Shown here one piece after another: positions 11,353 through 24,640 of a stretch of DNA of 64,000 nt. Source of the stretch: Piliocolobus tephrosceles (Eukaryota; Chordata; Mammalia; Primates; Cercopithecidae). The notes beneath the pieces were generated by a model. The model did not search any database, had not been told where the DNA came from, and worked only from the letters and a program-made list of their open reading frames with translations. The position numbers were made by a program, and so were the translations under genes. Where the stretch lies: positions 27,760,902 to 27,824,901 of the forward strand of contig NC_045444.1 in the NCBI RefSeq assembly GCF_002776525.5. The letters are read 5' to 3'. How positions within the stretch are numbered: position 1 is the first letter of the stretch; every line of letters begins with the position of its first letter.

Positions 11353-12198
11353 AATACTTTGTCAAATAATGAGTTTGGATAAACTAATTCTTATGTGAAA
11401 CACACGTATGAAGTCTGAAGTCAGTGTGTGCTAGTAGAGGACACGGTTGGCCTTTGTTTAGTCACAGCTTCCCAAAAAATGGAAAGATAAAACATAAACC
11501 TAACTGTGATCTCATTTGTATCTCAGTATGAGAATTTGTCTGCTTAACAGAATTATATCTCTGCCGCCTTCCCTTTGCTGTATTTTTCTTCCGATCCCTT
11601 TTGGTCTTCTCTTTATTTCCTTCCACATTTCACTAACAATGTGTGTGTGACATGGTAATGTTGTTTCAATCATGTGCTGTTACTTCCCACATGGAATATT
11701 TTCCCCCAGGCCCCTGCAGTGCTAAGGCTGAAATCTCCACTTAGTATTTCTTCATTAGTATTAAGAGAGTTTTGTTTCTTAGGGCACTTTCAGAAACACG
11801 ATCCTATGTTAAGTCACTATTGGGTCTAATATCATTAACCCTCTGCTGGGTCATTAACGATTTTCTCTGCATCCACTTTCTATTTCCCGATTCTGCTTTA
11901 CGTTTAGGAAGGGGGGGAAGATGTGAAGGCAGAAATGCAGGAGTCATCCTCGTACTCTTCTTTCCGAACCCACATCCTGCCATAATAGCCCAGTCGAAAT
12001 ATCTAGCCATTATGCTCGACTCTCTAGGGCCATCTTTTGCCTGCAGTGTACCAAGTAAAATATGTTTTCATTGTGACCCAGTCCAGTCTTCTATTGATAG
12101 CGGCAACTCAGGGGTTGCATAGTAAACCACAGGCTGTTAGCCTCAATGTTGAATCCAGCAACTTGCTTTATTGGCTCCCACCATGGATTTTTATTTGA
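11353..12198. other. Unique intronic sequence
   Basis: No recognisable repeat. A 116-codon open frame (11,772-12,122) shows no domain or family signature and overlaps an antisense frame, so I treat it as chance. Confidence 0.45.
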
Positions 12199-12277
12199 GT
12201 GTGTGTTTGTGTGTGTGTGTGTGTGAGTGAGAGAGAGAGAGAGAAAAAGAGAGAGAGAGTGTGTGCCTGTGTGTATG
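12199..12277. repeat. Compound (GT)n/(GA)n microsatellite
   Basis: Runs of GT, then GA, then GT again. Confidence 0.95.
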
Positions 12278-12354
12278 TTTTCTGATTTATCTTGATAGGC
12301 AATATTTAAAACTTAGGACATTTTGCATAAAAATTCAGATTCCCAGCCAGTCTT

Positions 12355-12403
12355 AAAGGCCTGTAACCCTGGGCCCACATTCACACAAGGCCGGAATCTG
12401 CTC
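12355..12403 (+). repeat. 49-bp copied segment, copy B (probable donor)
   Basis: Matches copy A at 10,302-10,350 with two differences. It sits in sequence with no junction visible on either side, so I infer that this is the original location. The surrounding 12,300-12,550 might be an old unrecognised transposon relic. Confidence 0.85.
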
Positions 12404-14750
12404 AAGCTGAATATCAGCTGCCCTTTTGGACAGCATGGATGTTCTCCAATTTACAAGTCACCCACATCATCTTCTGACCAGCCTGGCTGTTATACGCTTT
12501 TGTGTTTGCAAAACTTGCCCTATATCTTGACTTTTAATTCATAAAGGTCAGTCAAATATGTCTGAGTGCCATTACTTGACATGACGAGCTAAGAAATTTA
12601 AGCAGCCTTTTCCTCTGAGTCTAGGAATCTCAGAAGCCACAGTCAACCCTATTTCTCTCTGTGAAACCATAGAAGAAAAGCTGCCAATCATTTCCTTTTG
12701 CCTGCAGAAGGGAAGGAAAAGGGCAGGATTGCTACTTCGGGTTGCTTTATATGATTTTTATTTTTTTTATTTTTATTTTTATTTTTATTTTTTTTGCTTT
12801 TTAAGGAAATGTTATTATTCTTACTACAAATTGCACTCCACTCTCACTTACATTGTGACTCTTAGGCTTGTGTTTACAATGTCGTGATGGAGCCATTACT
12901 GCTGTATTTTGCATGGAAGAGTTTTACTAATCCTCTTTGGCATTCATCTCTAAATCTTGGTAAATTCAAGTAGCTTCCGCCTCTGAAAGTTTATTTTTTA
13001 CTTAAGTGATTTTCATGCTATTGCTATATTTTTCAGGTGTCTCCCAGGCTTAACAGCTATCTGAATATGCTTTGATTATTCCCCTTGGCTCTTTATAGCA
13101 GGTTTATGATCTGTTCCAAGGGGTCAACATTTCCTGCCCAAATGACTTTAACTGTGAGTGTGCAGTCAGTAATTATTATTATTTTTTTGCTTTATCTAAT
13201 ATATAAATAACTCCCTTACACTCATTTTGAACCTGTTCCCACAGTACTTTCCTTATGAAAGAAAAAAGCCCTTTAGCAGACTGTGGTGTGATATGAGCAG
13301 AGTCCTAGTCAGGGGGTATAAATCATACCTCGCATTCACACATATACAAGCAACCCTTCCCCTTCCTGCTGTTTTTATTTACTTAAATTAATTTATTTCC
13401 AAACTTTTGGCACGCCTCTGCTAAAGTACACAGCAAACAAATTTACAGTGAGTCCCAAATTAAATATTAATGCAAACTCTCCAGACTCAAATTTCATTTG
13501 GTTCAGTCACTGTAAAATTAAATAAAATGTTGGTATGTGTTTCATATTTAACTTATTTCAAGGTATAATGTTGATTTTAACGTTGAAATTTTGGAGCCAA
13601 ATTATCAAAGAGGGTTTGACAACATGAATGAAAAATAAACTTAAAGTGATGAACAAATTAGATTTCTACACATGCATCTAGCAAATGTCTACTAAATCTG
13701 CATGTAAGCTCTTTACACAACAAATAAATTGGTTGAGATCTTTTGCTTCAATATTTTATTTAGGCATTTCTAAAATTTTAAATGCCTGAGCTTTGAATCT
13801 CTTTTCATTTTAACCTAATGTGTGTTTAGTATGTCTTCCCTTAAGTCTAAAAACATACCATGCTTGAAAACTAAGAAAGCAGGTTATTTTCTTATACATT
13901 ACTTGTAATGATCATGTAGCATTTCCAAGGTAATTTCTCTGGGTCAAGTAAAGTATTTTCTTCCATAATGCTGCAGGTCCAGCAATATAAAGTAAATAGT
14001 GTTTAAAAGGGTTGATTACTCCAAGCTGCCTTTTTGATACTCTGTTTAGATGTTCTTCATAACCTAAAAACAAATTGAGTGAGATATTTTGGGGATTAAG
14101 CTGGTACTCTGAAATGCAGATTTGAATATCAAGTTATAAACCTAAACTCTCACTTTTACTCAAAGTACAGAATGGGAGAGAAAGCACCAAAAGAGAAATC
14201 AGAGCAATGAAAAAAATCATAGGAACCAAACCCCAAAACAATCTTCAAATACCTTAGGACCCAGGGTAATTCAGTCAGTTTAACAGTAACAGTATTTCCT
14301 TCAAATAATGTATTCCTTTCTCTTTTATTCATATGTTCTCTAGGCTGTGATATTTTTGCCTTCCACTGGTTTTATAAAATTTTCCTCCTTTCTCTTTCTC
14401 TGCCTCTCACTCTCTCTTTCCTTTTTAGCTTCAACAAGGACTAAATAGACCCCCAATCGTTTACTCTGTATTCACAAGCAAGCTTTCCTTGACACTCCGA
14501 AGTTGTACAATTGCTAGTGATTTTATTTCTAGTCCTGGTTTTAATAGTCTTGTTATTTCTGCCTCCAAGTCTACAAACCACACTGAGACTGGTACATGTT
14601 AACCTGTCAGGCAATACAATGTTTATTCAAGGAATGTGTAGATAAATAAAAATAATCCAAGGGCTCTAATTGTCCAACAGATAATAACTGTGTATCATAA
14701 ACCCTTACCTGGTAGGTTCTCTTAACCTGGTGGATCCTCACCACTCACTT
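12404..14750. other. Unique intronic sequence with (TTTTA)n run
   Basis: Mostly AT-rich unique sequence. A (TTTTA)n-like stretch occupies about 12,750-12,796. No gene or RNA gene is recognised. Confidence 0.45.
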
Positions 14751-14765
14751 CTTTACTACAGTTTT

Positions 14766-15058
14766 TGTTTGTTTGTTGAGACAGAGTCTCACTTAGTTGC
14801 TCAGGCTAGAGTGCTGTGGCACAGTCTCCGCTACTGCAACCTCTGCTTCCCAGGCTTAAGTGATTCTCTTGCCTCAGCCTCTTGAGTAGCTGGAACTACT
14901 GGCACATGCAACTGTGACTGGCTAATTTTTGTATTTTTTGTAGAGACAGGGTTTCACCACGTTGGCCATGCTCATTGCAAACTCCTGACCTCAGGTGATC
15001 TGCCCACTTCAGCCTCCCAAAGTGCTGAGATTACAGGTGTGAGCCACCACGCCCAGCC
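14766..15058 (-). mobile_element. Alu (J/S class), full length
   Basis: Reverse dimeric Alu with a GTTT-type tail (14,766-14,776) and head at about 15,058. Target-site duplications TTTACTACAGTTTT (14,752-14,765) and TTTATTACAGTTTT (15,059-15,072) differ at one base. Numerous mutations suggest an old copy. The 73-codon frame at 14,972-15,193 is Alu-derived. Confidence 0.95.
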
Positions 15059-15367
15059 TTTATTACAGTTTTCTTGGAATTTCCAGGGAGGGTGATAAAT
15101 ACAGCCAATAATAACTTTGCTACAATTTCTTCCCTTTTTCCTAATTAAATATTCATCAGCAGGAACTTGAGTGTCAGTATAAATTCTTCTCAATCATGTC
15201 AAGAATTCAGGGACAATTGAAAAGGAGCTCTTCCTTTAAAACACTGCAAATTTCTTCAATAAACTAACCCAAATGAGTCTTCATAGGCCAATGCCTGCTT
15301 CTTTTGCTATTATGCTGGCTTATATTGATAGAATTAACAGCAAAATTATTGCTTCCATATTTGCCAA

Positions 15368-15480
15368 TGCTTAAAACATTGCTAAGTGTATCATCTTAAC
15401 TAACTCCCTAAAGAATACTGTGAGTCAGACTCAATTAATTCCATTGTACAGACATGGCATAGGTAAACACAGGCTGGTAG
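15368..15480 (+). mobile_element. MIR SINE fragment (tentative)
   Basis: AAACATTGCTAAGTGTATCATCTTAACTAA followed by a CCATTGTACAGACATGG block fits the MIR core only loosely. Confidence 0.45.
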
Positions 15481-15789
15481 GAAATATGATATTAATAATT
15501 CTGAAATACAAAAGAAAAGATAATAAGAAAGTAACCAATATTGTATGGCCCACATATGACCATCATGTGACTTTTATTGTGAACCATGTTTCACACAAAT
15601 CATTAAGAGGCTCTGCAAAATGTAATGGACCCATTTAAAATAGCCTGAAATTATTTATTATCTGCTTAGAATATTAACCCTTTCCTCCAAATATTATCTT
15701 TTCAGGCTTTGTTTCATGCCTATCCTCCCTAATACATAGAATGGTGCTGCATTCATTCTTATAGAAAATCTTTCTAAACTAAAAATGCC

Positions 15790-16560
15790 AATCTCTGTTC
15801 TAGCTTGTCCTCATTGCCCCCACTATTCCCTCATTCAAGCCATCAACATCTTTTCCAGGATGAATTTTGATAATCCCTGAACTGGATTTATCATTTCCTT
15901 TCTGGTCCATCTTTTCAGACCAAGCATTATCTCTTTAAAAAGTAAGTTGTATCATTTTCACCTCTGATTAGACAGCCAGTAGCTGCTCAAAATCAGAACC
16001 AAACCCAAATGCCTCACTTTGATCTGCATGACCCTACCTGACCTGATTTGACTTCACCATAAACATGGCTTTCTCTACTTCTCTTCTTTCCTAAACACAT
16101 ACAGTTTATTTCAGACAAAGTGACCTTCTTTCTTTAAAATACCAAAATTACAACTTCCTCTCAAGGGTGGCATAGAAAATTCCTCCCTCTAGACGACTCA
16201 GAGTTTTTCCCCTCTTGTCACTTAGTTTTGGCAAATATGTCACTTGCTCAAAAAGGCCTTCTGTGAATATAACTACGACTCCCAATTGCATTTTCTTCAG
16301 TTACATTACATTATTTTTCTTTCTTTTTAGTAAGGATGTTATTTATTTATTTGTTTGCTGTTTCTGTCTCCTTTTGCACTAAAGCCCTATCAGCCTAGTT
16401 ACATTGTCTACCTCGTTCACTTGCTTCATTCCCACTACCTAAAACAGTGATTACCACCTATTTGCTCATCTTTGTCAAATGAGTGAATAAAAACACTTCT
16501 TTGTGTTTACATCTTTGTGTTTACATCTTTGTCAAATGAGTGAATAAAAACATGAATGAT
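15790..16560 (+). mobile_element. L2 LINE 3' region
   Basis: Forward L2 with recognisable ordered blocks: CCCACTATTCCCTCATT, GATCTGCATGACCCTACCTG, CTCAAAAAGGCCTTCTGTGA, TTATTTATTTGTTTGCTG, CTACCTCGTTCACTTGCTTC, CTACCTAAAACAGTG. It ends in a small local duplication (see 16,467-16,552). Confidence 0.75.
16467..16552. repeat. Interrupted 29-bp direct duplication with 14-bp tandem
   Basis: A 29-bp sequence starting CATCTTTGTCAAATGAGTGA occurs perfectly at 16,467-16,495 and 16,524-16,552. Between them a 14-bp unit, CTTTGTGTTTACAT, is repeated twice in tandem (16,499-16,526). Confidence 0.9.
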
Positions 16561-18735
16561 CACCAACCATATGGGTTGCTTCAAGGACCACGTGATTCAG
16601 CAGGAAAAAAAAAGAACTGAATAAAAAACGAAAGTATGCTGAAATATAAAGAGCTTCTTGCTATTAATAACTTATATCAAAGCAAATAATATAATGCATA
16701 AAATAATAGGTATTTATGTAATGTAATACATTATACAATGCGTTTTCACAGACATTACACTCTGTGTACTCACAGAATGTTAGGGTCATAGCTATGTTTA
16801 TCTTCTCAGAAAGGATCGGAGCAATTTTCTGTAAAACTCTGGTGGTGTTTTCACAGACACCTAGAGGAAAATACACACAAGGGAAAACCCTCATGCCCTT
16901 CATTACTTTATGTTCTCCTAGCAATGAGAATAGCAAAGAAAGTCGCAATGTGCTAAGATGTTGGTTCTTTCACTGCCAGGATTAATTTCTAAATGTTTGA
17001 CAAGATCATTAGCAAGTGAAAATAGGAGAAAACATGCTAGTAGGAGAAGGGACTGTAGAATTGAGGGTAATCCAACAACGGACAAAGGAAAAGTTTAAGT
17101 TCTGAATATCTGATCTATTTAGTATATCTAAATGTATAAATTATACATTTAGATATACTAAACGTTGATTATGTTGGACAGTCATCAAATTTTCTTGCAA
17201 ATAAGATTAGTGTGCTATTGTGTTACAGGACATCAATATAGTGCTGCTGAACTGTAGTCTTTGTGTTAGAACTATGACATCAATACAAGGGCTCTCAGCA
17301 AGAGTGCCTGAATTCTGAGTTAGTAACTCCACCTACAAATCTGATGTAGTTATTATGCTTAACGAAAATCTCAAAAATATGGATGCCCAGTGGGCAAAAT
17401 CTGTAGTGCTTTCACCTGATGAGGCAAGAATCTCACTCCGAAGCTGGTGTCATTATCACGGTACTTTCAGAGCTTAGTCATGAAAAAATGTCTTAAAAGT
17501 TAATAGAGTTGAATAAAGTGGAATATTTTAATAAAGTACACTTGCTATTTTAATATTTTTGTCCCGATAAAAATATACCATGAAAAGCTTTGGAAATGCA
17601 CAAAATGTCTTAGATAATCTATAAACTGAATCATTTTTAAAGCTCTATAATATCTACTTTAGCAAAAGTTTAACGTTCTAATTAGCTCAGCTACTTCATC
17701 TGAGCAGTAGTGGACAGAGGATTCAATAAATTCTGACTATCCAAGTTCTCTTTCTCGGCATTGTTTTTCTTCATTTCCTTACACATCCTAGTTTCGAAAG
17801 AAAACAGATGATTCTAAACACATTTCTGTTATCGGCATTACACCTAGAGCTTTTCTTTCTCACAGATATCTTAAGATATGCTAGGAACACACAAAGCAAC
17901 CACAACCAAGTTTCATTTCTCCCCAAAACTTATTTTTAGTTATCTTTTCTCATTTTGAGAAGAAAGGGCTAAGATGACAAATTGTCATTAAAGAAAAACT
18001 CAGGGGTAGAAAAATTCTTAAGGAATTATGTATTCGTATTTCTAAAGTTAAGCTGTGTTGGAAGTCTTGAAGGATGTCAATGCAATGTGGAAAAGTTAGG
18101 AAGGGACGTCCTATTGATTGCAAGAATAAAACAAGAGACGATAGGTGGTACCTTGATCTTACCTAAAGAAGAAACATATTCTTTTGACTACAATGAGGTC
18201 ATGTTTCAACAATACCTGTCTTTGGTCTGAAGGCTGAGCCAGTCAGGACAATGAGGTGTATGCAACTCCAGAAGAGATGTCTGACTGTTAATAAGAATGT
18301 ATTGTGAGATGAAATGTAACGTCGGTATCTTAGCAAGGCAACATGATCTATCTTCTTCAAGAAGTTTTTTTATTTTTATTTTTTGTTATTTTTCTCTTAA
18401 CAAAGTTGGAAGAAATTGTATATGGAAAGGTACTTTCTCAACTTCTATCAAGGATATAGTTATAATATTATTCATGTTTAAATGGAAACTTTTAAATACA
18501 CAAGTTTATATCTGAGAGACTTTTATATTCAAGCTTATATTTGGGAAACATAAGATTAAACAAATGAATCTATAGTACAAATGTATTAATCAAAATTATT
18601 TTTCTTTCTTTTCTAAAGGTAAAGACACCTTTGAAAAGGGTTACATATTTACAACTATTCTGAAATATTTAAGAAGAAATCCCAAATGTTGATGATACAT
18701 CATTATTAAACAAATACGGGTAGAGTTATTGAATA
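16561..18735. other. Unique intronic sequence
   Basis: No recognisable interspersed repeat or gene. It contains the palindrome listed at 17,118-17,162. Confidence 0.45.
17118..17162. repeat. 45-bp near-perfect palindrome
   Basis: Two perfectly complementary 21-bp arms (left arm starts TTTAGTATATCTAAATGTAT) separated by AAT. Confidence 0.95.
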
Positions 18736-18744
18736 ATAGAAAAC

Positions 18745-18928
18745 ATTTTTTTTATTTTTATTTTAGATTTGGGGGTACATGTGAAGGTTTCTTACATAGG
18801 TAAACATGCATAACAAGGGTTTGTTGATTATATTACCTTATCACCCAGGTGTTAAGCCTAGGGCCCAACAGTTATCCTTTCTGCTCCTCTTCTTCCTCCC
18901 ATCCTCCCCTTTGAGTAGACCCCAATCA
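18745..18928 (-). mobile_element. L1 3'-end fragment (L1PB/MA-like)
   Basis: Short 5'-truncated L1 in reverse: poly-T tail, then GATTTGGGGGTACATGTGAA, GGTTTCTTACATAGG, ATCACCCAGGTGTTAAGCCT, and a CTTCCTCCC-rich block of the L1 3'UTR. Confidence 0.85.
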
Positions 18929-21900
18929 TGTTGAAACATGATTATTTCCAAAATGAGCATTGCTCTTTTCCACTAATGATACTTACAAATTGAAAATAAT
19001 AGGGAATAAGATCAACAAATGGGCATACTTACTTATTTAATCATGCCATTGCATTTTTAAAAATCGTAATTGGGTACCTAATTGCAGACTCAAGCTAAGT
19101 TAATGTGACTACATAACAAAATTACTATAGTCATATTTAAAAGAGCATTTAATCCTGTTGTCCAATTTATGAATGATTTCCACTATATATATCCTTTATT
19201 GAGAGAAAGTCTTCGAAACCACATTTTGTAAAGTATTTAAGTTTTTTTTAATGTGTCACAAAATTGAGAAATACAAATTTAGTTAAAAAGTAAAGGAAAA
19301 CAGAAAAAAAAATAAATTTCCACTTTCAATATAGTAAATTCTCTTTGAGTACAAATGAATTCAGAATACTTATTTATTTTCTAATAGTGTTTTAAACTTG
19401 TATACTACCCCATTATATAAATATGTAGTTACTAGCAAACATATTTAATTTGCCTAGTATGAGAGACACAACAGCAAAAGCACATATGATTTGCTCTGCA
19501 AACTGGAAATATGTTGCATAATTCTTTCAGGGAAATATGTTGTTGTTATTGTTTCTTCATGGAATCTCACTTTAGGCTTTTCCTGCAAGACCAGTCTTAC
19601 TTTTTTACAGGATATATGGCTATTATTTCATAATTTTGATTTCCATTTAGTTACTAGTCAGTTTCATCAATTAGTTTAGTCAGGGGGCTCAGTCAAAATA
19701 TGTCGGTTTGTATAGAGACAGCCTAAATCAAAAGGATGGAGAGAGAGAGAGAGTGATGGAAAGAGTGAGACTGACTCTACATTTTAATATCACTCAATTT
19801 AGAACAGAGCAATACATAATACATATTTTCTAACTTGGCCTTGTACTTATGCCAGGGGAAAAAGGGAGGCCATCTGATCATTTATGAAGAATAAAATATA
19901 GATTTAAAATTGTGAGGGCAGCTTGTAGAAGACAAACTAGTAGAAAATAAATAGCACATACATTTTGAAGGTCTAAGCTTACTTGTTGGGTTGTATGGCA
20001 GAATCTCCTGAATCCTTCATTCTCATTTCTCTAAAATAGAGGGTGCAGATGTACTTGGTGAGATTGACATGTTATTCAAATGAGAGAGCACTGAAGAGCC
20101 AGAACAGAGATTCAATAAAATTGCAAGTATAATACTTTTCAAAATTGAGTGAGTGAGGTAAAGACACTCATACTGTACCAGTGGAACTCACATACGAAAA
20201 TTAGTCCAAAAACCAACTTTTAAAAACTCAAATTATTTTTTAGAGATATTTTCTTTTTTTTTGTATTATTTACTGTTTAAATAATATTTTATCCCAAAAA
20301 GCTAATAAGTTTTAAATATCTCCTTCCAAAATAAAATAACTGGAGAATGTTCCCAAGGCCTATAGACTATATGATTTGTGATTGCTATGTTGCAACTTCA
20401 TTTCTATGTCTCTAGACAATGGTTTGTGATACGGGTTACATTTGGGCATAGCTATCCATGTGAAAATGTATAGCAACTCCACAGAAGAAAATAAAAAGCA
20501 TCCCTTGATATTTTTCTGTTTGGTTAGCTAATTTTTCCTACCTCTCCTCTCCTCTGCCAAAACCGAAAGAAAAACCTTCTTGTTTGACCTTTCTATGCAT
20601 CAAGATAGCTTTTGGTCATTATTTTTGGATTATATAGAAGAAGTCAAATTTCTTGAAGAAATTTAAGAAAAGTTTTAAAACTATATAAAGTGGACATAAG
20701 TATTTTCTCATAGGAATTTGGCTGAGAGTATATTCTGATTAATTCATAATAGAACTCAATCTTTGGCTTTATTTCCTTTAGCATTCCACTACTAAATGTA
20801 TTGCTTCAAATTATAAGCATTGGGTATACCATAATTATAGGCATTTCAAAAGCAAATAATTTTGACACGTGTTTCTTCCACACAGTCAGATTCTGTTAAA
20901 ATGAAATACTTGTTATATGGAAATGCAGTACAATATTACATATTATGAGTCAAAAATAACTCAAAAGTTTCTTAATTTCACTTTTTTTCCCCCCAGATAA
21001 ATAGACATGTTTATCTGAAGTTTTGAAAAGCAAAAGTTTAGTTCATAAAAACCATCTCCAATTTTCAGGCCAGAGTGGTATTTTTAATATGTGTTTGTGC
21101 CAAGGAAAGCCATTTTAAAGATAATATACACACACAGAGAGAGAGATAGAAACAGGGTTGGGGCAATTGTATAAGTGGGTTCCACTTACTACTAACTTCG
21201 TTTGACGAATGATATCATGTTGGCACAGGCATGTTTAACTTTTAGGATTAATTCTACTTTCTTTGAATTCATCTATCTAGAATGAAGACAAGTGTTTCCT
21301 TTGTACAAGAATTGTTTTGACAGACAGCCACAGAAGATAGAGAAATCTATAAGTATGTTTGATTGGTACTTTTTACTACACAGAATTCCTATAACCAGGA
21401 AAATGCTGAAGGAAAGGGAGGGAGAGTTGCACATTTCATATTAAGATACAAAAATTAATGGCAGAAACATAAAAAACTGGATCATATTAATATATAGCAT
21501 TGGGGGAAGATATAAAGTTCCCTCAACATTATAATCCTTGTAGAAGACCAAGTCCTGTTCAGTTCAGGTGACTTTGAATGGAGCTGATTTTTATGGTATC
21601 CCCTAGGCTGAGAAAAGAAATTGACAAGGTAACTGGCAAGAAAGGAATGTCCTGGATCCAATAGATTTGCAAACTAAATACCTCTGCATACCTCCACCTT
21701 GAATGACAAGTAGCATTTAGAAAGTGTCATCTAAGTCCTAAGAATACATTAACCATATCACTCATCTACCACCCTTTCTAAGAAAATTTCCTTCACCTTC
21801 ACTTACATTTTTAAAAAATCACTTCCATATTTGTAATTCTAGCACAGTTAATATTTACTTTTTCTGCAATATTCTCATGTCTCTCTCCATTCTTAGAGGT

Positions 21901-24640
21901 CTAATTATAATCAGATTCATATTGGTGGCAATTAAATTATTTTTTACTGTAAATATTTTCATATAATATAATAACATGAGATAAAAACATTTTAAGAAAT
22001 TATTTTATCTCAAGATACTTTAATCTCCTCAAGAAATACTGATTCGGATTCTGATGTATGGCAGAATCCATCCATCCATCCATCCATCTTTTTCCTAAAT
22101 TTACCTTCAGCTTTCTCTTAACTCCTTTTTCCTCCCGAATTCTGTTTTCTGCAATTCACATTTTTTCTTATTGTTTTAGCTCATTTAATTTTTTCCTTAC
22201 CTTTTCCATTGTCTCTTTTCTCTCTTACTCAGTTTAAATTTGAGCTTGAGAAGAGAGAGAGAAAGAGAACAAATTCAAAGATTAGCAACCTCTTCAAAAC
22301 AAAACTTTAATGTTATTTGTGGCATATAAAGAGACGTAAATCACAGTTCATTCTTCTTTGAGAGGAGATTAAAATTTTGATACACATTTAATTGCCATTA
22401 TTAGATGGTTTTCTACACAGAAACATTAAAATGACTAACAGCATGAACTTTAATTATTTGGAAATATGTCTCCAAATCGTATCATACTTGAGAATTTAAC
22501 AGAGACTAGCATTAGGCCTCTCAATCCCTTTTCTTTTCAGAAAATTTGACACTTTAAGATATACTTCCTTTCAAGTTTTAATCCTTATCAAGCAATACTT
22601 TGATATGATATGACATTGTTATATGACAAATTAGTTGATTCTAAGTGAATCTGATTTATCTTTCAATTTTGGCTGTTAAGAGTTACAAAGATGTTTCCTT
22701 TTTAAGATGTGACAGAATGTAATAAAAACTTACATGTACGTTAGTTTAGTGCCGTATAAAATCAATATAAACTACGAAAATAAACAATAAGGAATTAAAA
22801 GACAAGTGCATGTATATGGTTTGAACATAAACATACGAGTTGGTTTCAAGTCTTTTTCTATTTAATACAATGTTTGAACTCATGAAGGTATAAAGGGAAC
22901 AACACGGCTAGAAGATAAAACAAACATTTCTGATATAGTTCATACAGTTTGAGAAGCTACCTATTACCCAGTAAGTACATGTAGAACCTAAAAGTGAATT
23001 CTCATTTTTTGTCAGGCAGTTAGCTCTTGCACTACAAAATGCACCTGTGTAATTCACATGCCTGTTCTATTATTCAAGGACGATTGACATAAGCCTGTGC
23101 AGAAAGTTACATCTCATTAACCTCTTTCTTGAGTTTATATTCCCATATCTTCTGTTTCAGCATATTAGTGAGGGAATCTTGTCATAATGCAGTAACACTT
23201 TCTTTCTTAACTTTCTTAACAAGATTTCTCTCTTTTTTAAAATTCCTTTTTCCAAATGGGACCCATCCTTTTCACTTTTGATAACTGTGAGAATTTTAGC
23301 TCTTTTCTAACAGTTTTGAAAGTGTGTTAAATATATAATCATGGTAAAGTGCTGGTCTACAATTATTTTTACTTGTGCTATCTGATATAGTACTTCATGT
23401 GGACATGGTGATACAACATGACACTATTTCATTTTTTTAGAAAAAAACCAGCAATCATTTACCATGTGCTCTGCTTTTATCTTAGATGTTCCTCTCCCTC
23501 ATGAAACTAAATTGGCATCCACATATAATCCTCTTAGTTATTTAATATTCTATCTCAGAAGAAAGTTGGGAAGTCTGTATTTTTTATGTTATATATGAAA
23601 TTCTCTTCAGATATTTATTCCAATCATGGTAGCAATAGTTCTGTTCCCAAAACACATACAGAAGCATTGAGAACTCAGCTCTAGATGAAGTCAAATTTCT
23701 GGAGATTGTAGACTCAATCAGGAAGAGCCCAATAACAGTAGTCTGCCAGTACCATTATATTTTGCTAGCACACTGGGCTGAAAAGCTCCATTCTGTTCAT
23801 CTGCTCTGGTCCAACTTCAAACATTTTTCCTAAGAAAGGTTGAGAGCTGATTGTTCCAGATCAAAGACATCATCATTTCAAGGAGAGCTGTGTGCTACCA
23901 TTTCATCAGTATAGTTTCCAACTATTCCACACCAACTTCAAGGCAAGTTGAGCAAGTTCAGAAGCTATGGTTAGGTGGCAATGATATGTTTAAAAGATTA
24001 TCACCAGTAAATGTCAGATTTCCTAAAGGTACTCAGATTAGTCCCACCACTGGTAGAGGAAATGACACGTGTGGGTATGTTATAAAGACTAGAATCTAGT
24101 TGCCAACAGCAGGTTGAATAGAAACACTACAGTTCATTTCCCTCTTCTTTCCTATAATGAAGCAATATTTTTTGTCAATTCATAATCTGTTTCATATAAA
24201 TATAGTCACTAAATCTCCCAATGCCTATTTGTTTGGCATTGGGATCTGTGTTTCTTTTCTCTCTGTCTCCTTCTCTCTCTCTCTCTCTCTCTCATTTAAG
24301 CCAAATAGCTGACCTATATATACCAGTCAATATAAGCTCATTTTCTGATTTAAAAAAAAAAGGATCTATGATACTTCTGATTTTACTTTAACTAGTTAAC
24401 CATTCCAAGGCCAGGGCCAGTGCCCCAAATATTCATCTAGTATTTTTCTCCCTTTTTCACTAGTGCATCTGATGTCAAAGATTATTAAACTCGCACAGAC
24501 ATTCTTGATTTTCCAGATGAAAAGTTTATAGAATCCCGGCTTATTCTAATTCCTACCTCCTCTTTCCTCTGCTCCCCATATTCATTCCCTTCTAAACTTC
24601 TACCATTCACCAGATACTTGGAGAAAAAGGAAAAGCAAAG
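18929..24640. other. Unique intronic sequence with small microsatellites
   Basis: About 5.7 kb of AT-rich sequence with no recognised gene, exon or interspersed repeat. Simple repeats: (GA)n 19,738-19,755; CA/GA run 21,129-21,150; (ATCC)n 22,067-22,088; (TC)n 24,265-24,293. A 10-bp hairpin TCCCAATGCC / GGCATTGGGA is at 24,216-24,244. The last 60 bp grade into the CpG island. Confidence 0.45.

Noticed and set aside
11772..12122. 116-codon open frame
   Set aside because: No recognisable domain, a chance-length frame in intronic sequence, with an overlapping antisense frame of similar quality.
24216..24244. 10-bp hairpin TCCCAATGCC / GGCATTGGGA as a terminator or regulatory RNA
   Set aside because: A single short hairpin in a vertebrate intron has no such meaning without further support.
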